DNA from: Amoebophrya sp. A120
Lineage: Eukaryota > Sar > Dinophyceae > Syndiniales > Amoebophryaceae
Reading direction: 5' to 3'
DNA: 64,000 nucleotides
Assembly: GCA_905178155.1 (NCBI GenBank)
Contig: CAJINV010000021.1
Span: 483,530-547,529 of the forward strand
Shown: piece after piece, positions 37,693-47,083 of the stretch
Position numbering within the stretch: the first letter of the stretch is position 1
Layout: each line of letters starts with the position of its first letter
The notes under the pieces: model-generated
The model's input: the letters and a program-made list of their open reading frames with translations, nothing else
What the model was told of the DNA's origin: nothing
The model's database searches: none
Made by a program: the position numbers and the translations under genes

Positions 37693-39022
37693 CCTAACGC
37701 AAAGGGTAAGTAAGAAATGCTGCCAGGGCTAAGGGGCAGGCGCCAGCACGCAGGGGCAAGAGGTTCCACCAGGAGCAGGGCGCACCGCACGGGGGGCGAG
37801 GGGCACTTTCATATTGAAGGGGGCGAGCGGTTCTCTTCTGAGCGAGGGGGCAGGGGCGTCACTGCGTCTAGGGCTCGGGGTATTTTTGTAGCGCCTAGGG
37901 GTTTCTTTGTCGTTCATCGTGCCGAACCCCTACAGCTCAAGCCGTAGAATTTGTCGCAAATATTTTCACAGTAGCACGCATTTTAGCAAAAAAAGTGCGC
38001 GAATATCTGAAAAGCCCTAGAGCCCGAGCCCCAGAAAGGTCCCAGCTTTTGTCGTAATAGCATGCAGGTTCAGCACTTCCAAAATGTCGCGCTTTTTGTG
38101 GTTTTTGATCGTTCCCTACGGCTCGACCTCCATCTTTTGGGCCGACAGCCGTGCGTATTCGCAAATAGGAAAGAAGACCACTTTGAAAAGCCCTAGGGGT
38201 TTGCCCCAGGTTTGCTCCAGGTTGAGCCGCAATTTCTAATGCTGTTTAAGGGTCTCAAAACTTTCCTCTACAGCCTTTGAGCCAAGTTCGTATCAGTCTA
38301 TAATCTATATAACTAATAGCCGCGTCCGCGGGGGTAGTGAGGTCTAGGCGGTTTTTTTTGTCTTCACGCCAAAAAAACGCGGCCTCTCTGCCCGCCATGC
38401 CGTCGCGAGTAATGTTATGCACGACGGCACGGCGGTCGGCAAAAATCTCGACGCAGAGCTGACCATCATTTCGCTTCGAATCGAAAAATCTTCCCCGCAT
38501 GCTAGGGCCCCACCCGGGCCCCCGCCAGGGTCGGCCCCTTGGGAGCCCCAAATCGGGCCCATAACATGCGGATTGGCTTTTTGCTTTCGGCGAACTTTGC
38601 TTTTTTTGTTTTTTTTGTCAAAATGCCGCATCTTCTGGCCTCAAGTCAGCCTCTGAAATGGCGGATTTTGGTGGCGTCTTTTGCGGGGCCCGAATGTGGG
38701 CCAAAATAAGGCCCATACCATGCGGATTCGCTGCTTTTTTCGGCTTGCTGCTTTTTGCGCGCCCCTTTTTGGGCGCCCCAAACCGCCAGAAACCAAGGCG
38801 GCGGGCGCCTCAGACGGGCGCCCCTTTTGCCGGCTCACCTGCGTCGTTTTATCAAGCGGGACTCGATAGAATTGGCTCGGGCTTGTTTGACAACAAAGCC
38901 CCGGCCGCTTGATAAGTGAAAATCTTTTATGTCCAAAAACACTTCCGTCCGCTTGAAAACTGCCGGTCGTTTTGAAGGTGAGGTGTCAAAAAAACAGCTA
39001 GGATAGAACGTTCGTGACCTCA
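37693..39022. other. GC-rich gene-free DNA with a local duplication
   Basis: No gene recognised. A roughly 38-bp segment near 38556-38593 (core GGCCCATAACATGCGGATT) is repeated with a few changes near 38709-38747 (core GGCCCATACCATGCGGATT). The GC-rich, palindromic GGGCCCCACCCGGGCCCC lies at about 38504-38521. Confidence 0.55.
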
Positions 39023-42000
39023 CTACATACCACATTCGTGTCCGCCAAACCATATGATAACAACACATAGACAGGAACGAATTGAAATTGTTCTGTATCG
39101 GTTGTACATGTCCGTTGCGATGTGTTTGATCCGATCGGCGTTCGCGGAGGTGAACACGAGGCCCCAATCCTGGTCGAGACACCACTTGTATGCCACCACC
39201 TCATATCAACTGCAAATAATATGCGGTCTGGGTCCGGATCCGGAACAAGGCTGCAAGTGTTTGCCATGCTGGTTTTGCATAACCCAGTGTTCTGGAACGC
39301 GAGGTCTAGCATCTTCACAAGTCGTGTGAGAGCTTTTCCATGCCAACTCTGCATGAGAAATCCTTTCTCAAGGTGCGTGGCCAAAGACTGACAGCTTTTG
39401 CTAAACACGCATGACAGATTTTTTTGTGACTGCCAGACAGCATCACAGGTCGACACCTTTGTTCCAGACCCGCCAGACGACATATTTGCAATGCATACCT
39501 CGCTACTGGTGTTTCTCGCGGTTGCCAAATCGTACAGACACCGCTTCAGGTCTCGGTTCTTCTCCCACGGGGTGTCGATTGGGGGGTTCCGTTCCAGGTC
39601 GTGGATGTCCTTCAGTCGTAGTCTCTGCCGTTTTCGCTTCTTCCGGTCGCGAGTGTCTTCCGAATCCTCAGAATTCTTCTCCCAGCAATCCTCATCGTCA
39701 TACGGTGGCCCGTATGAGAGTTTGAGTTGTGCACCATTCCGCCTCTACTCAGTTGTAGTGCATGAATCGAATAGCAAGACAAGCGTCGGTGGCAGTTCAT
39801 GAATAACAAGAATGCACGTTTTACAAGAACTTCAACTTCACCACGTTGTAGTGCTGTTTGAAGGGCTGGCAAAAACCTGTTGTGCAAACAATGCCCAGAG
39901 GCTAGCGCTAGCCTAGGAATGGATTCGGTGACTTGTGATCTTGCAGGACTACAAAGGAGGGGGACGAGGGGGGGTTTGTTGTGCAGCGTCATAGCTCGTA
40001 GTCTCGGTCCACGAACGGGTCCTTCTCTGGGTCGGTGTCGATCTGATTTTTCATGTTGGGGGTTGAAAAAAATCTTTGAAACGATATGCGTGTTGACAGT
40101 GGTATAAGATGAAACGTCAACACGAATCTGTGCTCCTCTACTTCTATGTGAAAATTACCTCAAATTGTTCCGACTCCACACTGCTTTCGGCCCCAAACAC
40201 GACCTCCTTCTGCCTTTTTTCTTCCGGCTCAGATTCGGGCCTATGAAATGCAAAAATGTCTGGGTCTGGAAGGATGTAAGTTGTGATGCTACATTTGGAT
40301 TCCAAAAAAATCTGTATTGCATGAGTAGCAAAGGGAATGCAATTTTTGCTACGCTGCGAAGGCATTTGCTATGTGGAATAGGCATCAAGAAGCCCTCAAA
40401 AAATCTGTATTTCTAGGGTATGCATCACAGACATCATGGCTCATGCAAAACGTGCATGACAAGTTTAGAATCTTCCAGACCCAGACATATTTGCAATGCA
40501 TAGGGCCACCGCTCCTTCAATTTCCGCGGGTCCACGTCGAACTCGCCCGGCGGCTGTGGAGTGCAAATATGTCTGGGCCTGGAAGATTGCCAGATTTGTC
40601 TTGTTGCATATTCTGCATGGCCCCCGACGCCTGTAATGCATGATCTAGCATCCGCATCGCAGATCTTGAGAGGGCTTCCTGATGCCTATCCCTATTCTGC
40701 ATGAAAAATGCCTATGCCCTCTCCGCGTAGCACAAACTGGTGACTCCTCTGTCTTGCTGGTCATGCAATACCGGATTTTTTTGGAATCCAAAGACAGCAT
40801 CACAAGTTCCATTCTTTCCACACCCAGACATATTTGCAGGTGATAGCGGCGTCGCCCGCAACGGCCACGCGGCGCCGTAGACGAAGGTTTTTGGGATGAG
40901 GCTGCGATCGTCGCGGAGCCCAAACCACTGGTGGAAGTGTTTGTCGGTTCGTGTGTATCAAATGCGAATATGTCTGGGTCTGGAACAGTGGAACTTCAAC
41001 TTGCGATGCGTGTCTTGCATTTCTAGAAAATCTGTGTTGCATGAGCAGCATCAGAGGAGCTTCCTTTGTCATGCAAAAACGCAACTTGTGACGCGTGCTA
41101 GGCACCAGCAGGCGTCTCAGAAACTTGTCATGCTTGGCTGCACTTGCAAGCGCTTCGATCATGCTCAATTCAGCATCACAGGTTTCCAGACCCAGACATG
41201 AACATGATTGTAGTGCATAGCGTGTTCACCAAAAACTGCGGCTTGCGGAAGTTCTCCAAATCCTGGATGTCCTCTGCGAAAGCATCGCCCTCGTAATAAT
41301 CGCAGTCATGCATTACAAATCCCCATCCCAAGGTAAATCAGCATGACAAATTGCATTTCTCATGCTGAGCTAATTTTTCATGCGATTTATACTAGTACGA
41401 TACTTTTGCAATGCATACTGGATGTCTAAATGCAAGTGCGCCTCTACCTGGTTACAAACCGGCGCAATCGCGCACCGCAGCTTGTTGTCGAGCGGGGTGG
41501 TGCCAGGTTTTGGCGCTTGCGTATTCGTTTTTTCCTCAAACATGAGGCACTCGATGTCCGACATTGGGAAGTTGCTGAGCCCGATGCTCCGGCACAGGCC
41601 TCTTTTCGCGCACTGCTCCATCCGGGCCCAGGCGCGGCGGAGTTTGCTTTCCCGTTTCTGGTTCGCGTGCCGCATCCGGGATCGGAACAGTTCCAGAGAG
41701 CCGGCTTGCTGGTGTAGTTCGGCAGTAGCTGCTGTCGCTTTATTTGTCCCGTGAAGATTTAGATTATCATCTTCGGGAAAAATAAGATTATCCGCGAGCC
41801 GCTTCGCGTCTTCCTGCAAGGATTTGTCGACGTTGAAGGCTTCAAAGGGACAGTGCAGCAGGTAGAGGTCGACATAGTCGGTCTGGATATCCACTGCAAA
41901 AGTATCGCACTCGTACTAGTTTTGGCGGATATGCATGACAAATCAGCTTCCCAAGGTAAACCAGCATGAGAGCCTCCATTGTTCATGCTGAAAAACTTTG

Positions 42001-44110
42001 CAATGCAATTTTTATACCTACTTAATACGGTGCTTGTCATCTTGTGCAATGCATACTGGAGGCGGTCCAGCGACTCGCACAAGGAGCCGAGGATGTCGGC
42101 CTCAATGTCCTGTTCCTCTTGACCCGAGGAGCTGGCGCTCTCTGGAAGTGGGGCCGCTGGCGCACCTGCAGTGCCGGAAACTACTTCCGCTGCAGCCTGT
42201 GCCTCAGCACCCGGCGTCCCATCCGCAGCTTTTTTCTTCTTCGTCGTTGATTTACTTCGACTTGGACCTCCGCTTCGACTGCTGGACGCCGCCGTCGCGT
42301 TGGTCGACTTGGAGGCAACGCTTTTTTTCCCCTTATCACAGGAAAAAAGTGTTACAGTTACACATTGTGATGCAAGACTGACAACAGAGACAACCCTTCT
42401 CATGCAGGAAATGCTTGGGAGCCTCGTTTCCTTCCTGTTTTCCCTTATGATTTGCGCATTACAAGTTTTCCTTGCCACATAGAGAAAATTTGTGATGCAG
42501 AAACTCCAACAAATGTGTAACTGTAGCACTTTTTTCTCGTGATACCCCTCCAACCCCGGCCAGTACTTCGTCGTGAGAAAAATTTCCCTCCGGTCTATCC
42601 CAGTCTTTTATGGCATTCTCAATTGTTACACTCACAACTGTTTTTACACGGATTTGTCATGCAAAATTGCCATCGGCCTCCACGTGATCAAGGTGCTGCG
42701 TATAGCAAACTTTCGAAGGGCTAAGCAGCATGATAATTCGTCCCAAATTTGTCATGCAAAACGCGCAGTTTTCCCGCTTTTCCTTTTGCTGTTCTTGCGT
42801 CACAAATTAATGTAACAGTTGAGAATGAAAGAAACGTTTGAGAACGCCATATCTTTTGTGTCCAACGTTGAATCGCTTCCCCGACGCTCTGCTCTTGTAT
42901 GACAGTGCACAAGTAGAACCCCCACTCATTTGTATAGCATGAAGGGCAATACAAGCATCAGCACTAATTATGCAGGTTCTGCATGACAAATTTACACTGC
43001 AGTGTAGATGTAGTGCTGTTCTTTGGGCAGCTACCAGAACTTGTCATGCATATATAGGGACAGGAGGGACAGTCTGGAGATGGTGTGTTGCATGAGAAAT
43101 GAGGACGAGGGGGAGCAGTTGTGCGCTGTGATATCTTGCCCGTAGAACTCGGCGGTGTCGATGTGCCGGATGCCCGCATCCAGCGCAGCGATTACAGAGG
43201 AAACGAGCTCCTCGTCGATAAAATCCTCCTGACCGTGTTTGGTACCAGTCGCGTCAATAGTGCTCGCACCGCCGCCGTTTCTCGCGTACCGGCCCTGAAT
43301 CCATTTCGTGCCCGTGCCGAACACCAATTTGGGGCAGCGGACGTAATTGCTGAAGTAGAAATGCTGCTTGCGATCCTCGAACCGGCATTGGCGTATCCTA
43401 TGTCAAAACGTCTCCACCCCATAGTCAAGATGGGGAATCGACTAGACAAATCCACAAGCTTTGGCTGTTTCGCATGACAAATTTCAACTCGTGGCGTAGC
43501 GTTGTTTGACCTAGTTCAGCAGCATCATAGATCTAGTTTGTTATGCTGATTGGAACATGACAAATTTCAAAACACGACTGGAAAATGCTTCTCATGGGGC
43601 TCCGCATGAGAAACATTTTCAGCATGCAGATTTGCATTACAACTACTGGGTGGAGACGTTTTTAAATACGATATGGCGGTCTTCCGCGTCATCCACCGGG
43701 TCGGGGTCGCTATCGGGCTCGAGCACCTGGTCCGACAGTATGAACCGTTCAACTGTTACATTCATCTCAAACGTTGCGCTAGAAATTTTTATGCAGACTT
43801 GTGATGCAAAAGGTGCACGATCGTTACAGATCCAGCCTCTTCTCACAGGAGTACGCATGACAAGTTCGCGAACTACACCAAACTGCACTGAAATCCGGAT
43901 AGATCATCTTTATCACAAAAAGCGGAGCAACAGTCTGTGTGTCTCGTCTCATGCTGATCATCACGCAACACAAAATCCAGCCTCGTCTACTGTACCAACG
44001 TTTGAGAATGCGACACTTGAGCAGGTTATAGAGAGCCAGTAGTATTTCAGGTTGCGCAGGGACTCGAGGTACTCATGGTCAGGCTCGTATTTTTGCACCT
44101 CGACCTGCAT
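39023..44110 (-). CDS. Aldo-keto reductase interrupted by 12 introners
   Basis: Fourteen exons, summing to about 640 residues, are recovered by removing 12 introners and one GT-AG intron (40043-40158). The start is the ATG at 44110 (MQVEVQKYEPDHEYLESL). The catalytic tetrad of the aldo-keto reductase barrel is intact: Asp123 and Tyr128 in HIDTAEFYG, Lys157 in FLTTKYW, and His265 in YLLHCP. Also present are EQSVGEAI, LQTDYVDLYLL, SIGLSNF, NQVEAH and the C-terminal VAYKWCLDQDWGLVFTSANADRI. The usual Lys of the C-terminal cofactor motif (IPKS) is replaced by Thr. The protein is about twice the normal 320 residues because of Ser/Lys/Ala-rich and acidic insertions. It probably reduces carbonyl substrates with NAD(P)H; the substrate is unknown. 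The ends of exons 1, 8 and 12 are uncertain by a few bases. Confidence 0.85.
39203..39501. mobile_element. Introner, diverged GTCTGGGTC family, AKR gene
   Basis: ACCTC direct repeats (39198-39202, 39497-39501) flank inverted ends containing TGCAAATAATATGCGGTCTG and CATATTTGCAATGCAT. Removal joins SSEV to VAYKWCL of the C-terminal barrel in frame. Confidence 0.88.
39703..39993. mobile_element. Introner, GTTGTGCA family, AKR gene
   Basis: CGTCATA direct repeats (39696-39702, 39987-39993) mark the insertion. The right end GTTTGTTGTGCAGCGTC has a weaker inverted partner on the left. The repeat-exact join would give a stop in the upstream frame. A join at the nearby GAG/CTC repeat keeps frame. 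Confidence 0.75.
40242..40507. mobile_element. Introner, GTCTGGGTCTGGAAG family, AKR gene
   Basis: GGGCC direct repeats (40237-40241, 40503-40507) flank ends TATGAAATGCAAAAATGTCT and ATATTTGCAATGCATA. Removal joins KERW to PESEPEE in frame. Confidence 0.92.
40555..40850. mobile_element. Introner, GTCTGGGCCTGGAAG family, AKR gene
   Basis: GCGGC direct repeats (40550-40554, 40846-40850) flank inverted ends with TGCAAATATGTCTGGGCCTG. Removal joins WPLRATP to PGEFDVDP in frame. Confidence 0.9.
40957..41225. mobile_element. Introner, GTCTGGGTCTGGAA family, AKR gene
   Basis: Inverted ends contain TATGTCTGGGTCTGGAA and TTTCCAGACCCAGACATG. The flanking repeat is GTGT (40953-40956, 41222-41225), extendable to CGTGT. 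Only the 4-base junction keeps the coding frame. Confidence 0.88.
41272..41426. mobile_element. Introner, TGCAAAAGTATCG family, AKR gene
   Basis: A 9-bp direct repeat, CTGGATGTC (41263-41271, 41418-41426), flanks a 155-nt element with ends GCGAAAGCATCG and CGATACTTTTGC. Removal joins HLHLDIQ to DLENF in frame. Confidence 0.92.
41888..42060. mobile_element. Introner, TGCAAAAGTATCG family, AKR gene
   Basis: CTGGA direct repeats (41883-41887, 42056-42060) flank a 173-nt element. Removal restores SLDRLQTDYVDLYLLHC, the canonical aldo-keto reductase motif, so this junction is among the best supported. Confidence 0.94.
42334..42549. mobile_element. Introner, TATCACNNGAAAAAAGTG family, AKR gene
   Basis: CCCCT direct repeats (42329-42333, 42545-42549) flank perfect TATCAC/GTGATA tips and long inverted arms with GAAAAAAGTG and TTACAGTTACACA. 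Removal joins YWPGLEG to KKSVASK in frame. Confidence 0.93.
42610..42858. mobile_element. Introner, TTCTCAANNGTTACA family, AKR gene
   Basis: TCTTTT direct repeats (42604-42609, 42853-42858) flank inverted arms TATGGCATTCTCAATTGTTA and TGAGAACGCCATA. Removal restores AIQRWTQKTGIDRREIFLTT in frame. Confidence 0.94.
42899..43138. mobile_element. Introner, GTGCACAA family, AKR gene
   Basis: TCTTG direct repeats (42894-42898, 43134-43138) flank arms TGACAGTGCACAAGTAGAA and GCAGTTGTGCGCTGTGATAT. Removal restores HIDTAEFYGQEQSVGEAI in frame. Confidence 0.93.
43403..43675. mobile_element. Introner, AAACGTCTCCACCC family, AKR gene
   Basis: TATG direct repeats (43399-43402, 43672-43675) flank perfect inverted arms AAACGTCTCCACCC and GGGTGGAGACGTTT. 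The internal GCATGACAAATTTC motif is present twice. Removal joins DAEDRH to RIRQCRFE in frame. Confidence 0.9.
43741..44041. mobile_element. Introner, CTCAAACGTTG family, AKR intron 1
   Basis: CAGTA direct repeats (43736-43740, 44037-44041) flank arms with CTCAAACGTTG and CAACGTTTGAG. The repeat-exact join shifts frame. Joining at the nearby CTG/CAG repeat (removing 43736-44047) keeps it. Confidence 0.85.
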
Positions 44111-44832
44111 ATTGATGGTCTACTGGATCCTCGTTGTGTGTCTTAGAAGTATTAAAACTGCTTATGCGCTGAGATCGCGGCTGGCGGGTTTGACTTCATT
44201 AGCATCAACGAAGTAATTATTCTTGGGGCTGCTCGTCATCATCTTGTTTGGCATAAACGCAAGAAGTGATGGATACCGAAGGAGATAGGTGTTAAGAAAG
44301 TGAAGCTGGAGATCGTGGGACAAAAACTTGATATGCTCTGCGAGGTTTGTAGTTCGCCTTCGTCTAGCAGAAAAGAAGCAGCACGCCACACCAAAAGTAG
44401 AGTGCACTTCTCTCACGGTCACTTTCTTGTTCTTCTCTCAATGGAATGCGTTTTTCAACAAACAGCCACGACAACCAGCTATTCCTACTCCCTCAAGTAT
44501 CTTCTGCCCAGGTCGCTCAGGCACTATCTCATGGCTATCTGTCCAACCGTTGGACTCCAACGCCCACATCGCTCATCTCTCACAACACATTACTCATGCT
44601 CTCTCACAACACATTACTTAATGTTGATCAGTACAAGAAGTGATCACAGAAAAGATGCGCTATGCGCACGTAGCCCGAAGAAATAGCAAAGCATATAGAT
44701 ACGAAGAGTAAGGCTTTGTGTATCCTTTACCTGTCTACTTTCAGCTCGCGTTCTTTCTCAATATTGTCTACTTGTTTCACCGTAGCTCACGCCAACTAGT
44801 ACTCGTCGCCGCGCCGACGTCGACCTGAAAGA
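44111..44832. repeat. Intergenic region with copy A of a local duplication
   Basis: Positions about 44463-44740 share long near-identical runs with 46303-46560, for example GTCGCTCAGGCACTAT and TGTCCAACCGTTGGACT. The copy sits immediately 3' of the family gene at 44833-46164. No gene is evident here. Confidence 0.7.
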
Positions 44833-46164
44833 TTATTGCCCTTGTTGCGCACCACCGTCGCCGTTCCGATTTTGATCAGCCGCGGCAGCGGGCCCAGGCC
44901 CACCACCTGCTTCCCCCATGAGCCGTAGCAACCCGCCCAACTGCGGATCGTTTATGATGGCGGCCTCAAGTTCGTCGTCCTCCATCTCCTGTACCGGCAC
45001 CGTGTCCTCGACCGACAGACCTAACAACTTCGCCGCCCGCGTGGCGTTTTCGTAGTGGCGCGAGGGTTCGTGCTGGGAGACATCAAAGGAGATCGTGACA
45101 GACGTGACACGAAACGTCGCTGCAGAATCGTGGTCGTGCTGGTCAATCGCTTTGCGAAAGTCGTCCAGGTCGTAATAAAATTCGTTGCTGTACGCAAATA
45201 TCCCACTGGCGTTCCCGGCGATGCGAATAGCGACGCGGGTGTCCGACGGTGGGACATACTTTTCCTCCGCATCTTGGTCACCATCCTCGGAAGCCGTGCT
45301 GTCCTCGTCCTCGTCTCGGTGAAAATGAGGGTCGCGGTCAAAGTCGAGGTCATCGAAGTCAAAGCGGTAGGGACGCCGCTGGTGGGGGTCGTTTCTAGTA
45401 CTATTTGCAGCTGCACCACCGGCTGCTCTGTCTCTGAGGTCTCTGCGGAAAATAGAAGTGCCGACGCGTCCCTTGACACGCATGAGGTTATGAAACTGTC
45501 GGGTTCCGTACACCTTGGCTCCGTCGTTCGCTACCGCAAAGGTGAGCGAGACGCCTTTCTCCGTTTCTTCGATCTCGTCCCGCCCGTCGGTTTTGCGCGC
45601 GTTGTGGGAGGCGATTAGGTCGCTGGCCAGGTTGAGTTGGAGTCCCGTCAGGGGGTCCACAGTGTACTCAAATTCGTACTTAATGCGGCGATCAAAAGGA
45701 TTTTGCGCCGCCAGCGACTTCGTGATCTTGGTCGGGCTCAGGTTGACGGTACGTTGTTGGAATCTGTTGATGTCAGTGTCGAAGTAGGTGATTGAGAATC
45801 CGAGGGCGGCTTTCGCAGCATCCTGTGCCTTGGAGGTCACTCCGCTCGCTTCCGGGTTGGCGGGACGGGTCGGCTCGCTGGCTTTTAGGTACTGGAAGAT
45901 TTTGCGCTGCAGCTCCTCTGGGATATGCAACGGAGCAAGAACCTGAACCTCGTTGTTCCCGGCGGGTACTAGCCGTTCTGCCTGCTTCTTTTCAAAGCAG
46001 ATGCACGCACAGTGGACCGCGCGCGCGTTGATCACGCGATAGGCCCGCGACTGGATGTTGTTGAGAGCGGCGGTCTCGACCTCAGTGTAGAGGCGCTGAT
46101 GATAATCCCGGGCCGTCTGTTCCGCAGGCGGGGGCGGAACCTCTTGCGCTGCGCCTGAAATCAT
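44833..46164 (-). CDS. F-box-like lineage-specific family protein, member 1
   Basis: An intronless ORF of 443 residues from the ATG at 46164; an in-frame TTG upstream adds 12 residues but is not needed. It is a clear paralogue of the gene at 62124-63311: both share YH...LNARAVxxACxxFEKKQ, an F-box-like motif LHIPEELQRKIFQYL, then EPTR and AKAAL. The centre is rich in Asp and Arg, with a His/Asp-rich stretch near residues 255-300, and the C terminus is acidic then Gly/Ala/Gln-rich. F-box motifs usually recruit substrates to SCF ubiquitin ligases. The match here is one short helix, so function stays open. There is no introner, unlike both neighbours. Confidence 0.72.
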   Translation of the reverse strand: MISGAAQEVPPPPAEQTARDYHQRLYTEVETAALNNIQSRAYRVINARAVHCACICFEKKQAERLVPAGNNEVQVLAPLHIPEELQRKIFQYLKASEPTRPANPEASGVTSKAQDAAKAALGFSITYFDTDINRFQQRTVNLSPTKITKSLAAQNPFDRRIKYEFEYTVDPLTGLQLNLASDLIASHNARKTDGRDEIEETEKGVSLTFAVANDGAKVYGTRQFHNLMRVKGRVGTSIFRRDLRDRAAGGAAANSTRNDPHQRRPYRFDFDDLDFDRDPHFHRDEDEDSTASEDGDQDAEEKYVPPSDTRVAIRIAGNASGIFAYSNEFYYDLDDFRKAIDQHDHDSAATFRVTSVTISFDVSQHEPSRHYENATRAAKLLGLSVEDTVPVQEMEDDELEAAIINDPQLGGLLRLMGEAGGGPGPAAAADQNRNGDGGAQQGQ

Positions 46165-46648
46165 GTTGTTGCCTTGAAGAATGTAAACGTAGAGTGACAA
46201 ACTGAAGCTGTTTACTTCCTATATGAAATTGTTAACCGCGGCTTTCATTGTGCCCTTGGTAGAAGTTCACGTCCTGCTTCTCCATCTCGGGCTTACTACG
46301 ACAGCCAAGCTATTCCTATTCGTGTTCCAACTGCTCCCTCAAGCATGTACTATCCAGGTCGCTCAGGCACTATGTCATGGTTATCTGTCCAACCGTTGGA
46401 CTGCAACGTCGCTCAACATCTCTCACAACACATGACTCATGCTCCTGAAACATGATGTTGATCAGTTCAACAACTGATCACGACCAAAAGATGCGCTATG
46501 CTCAAGTTGTAGCCTGAAGAAAAAGTAAAACATAAACGATGAATAAGATTTTTTGTATCGTTTACCTGTCTACCTCAACTTTTACTTTCAGCTTCTCAAT
46601 GTCCACTTGTTTCACTGTAGCTCACGCCAACGACGGCGTCAAGGATTA
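46165..46648. repeat. Copy B of the local duplication
   Basis: Positions about 46303-46560 repeat the 3' flank of the family gene (copy A at 44463-44740), including TGTCCAACCGTTGGACT and AAGATGCGCTATG. The similarity continues to 46620-46696, where it runs into a remnant of the family coding end. Confidence 0.72.
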
Positions 46649-46696
46649 TTAACCTTGTTGCGCGCCGTCGCCATTCTGAGTTTGTCTTGCCGCGTT
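46649..46696 (-). pseudogene. Remnant 3' end of an F-box-like family gene
   Basis: Read on the minus strand, these 48 bases give 15 codons and a stop, ending QNGDGAQQG, which aligns with the C terminus of the intact gene (QNRNGDGGAQQGQ). The 3' flank is duplicated with it. Sequence further 5' no longer matches, so only the tail of a third copy survives. Confidence 0.65.
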
Positions 46697-47083
46697 GAAG
46701 ATCATGATATCCCGCTTAAGCGGCCGACGATCACCGCCAGCAAGAAGTCTTCGTCCCGCTAATATCAGCTTTCTGGATCATCATCGACGGCCAGGAAGTC
46801 GAGCTTAACAACAGCGCCCGGCTCGTAATATGAAGAGGGTGCATAACTCCACTACTTCCCTTCTAATGTGCTGTCATGCGAGATATTACAATGTTGTGCG
46901 TCCTCTCCAATTGCATGTAGTTATCGCGTTTTCTTGTTTGTGCTTGTTTTGGAGGGTGGTCTACGTCTACGACTACGTAAACGTACGTAGCTGCAGCTTG
47001 CATTTACATGAAAACGAATGACAACCATCAAGAGCACTAGATCTTCATTCCGCGCGCCGTCGTGGGTTTGTAATCATGCAGCG
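46697..47083. other. Short intergenic region
   Basis: No gene or repeat recognised beyond the remnant described to its left. Confidence 0.5.
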
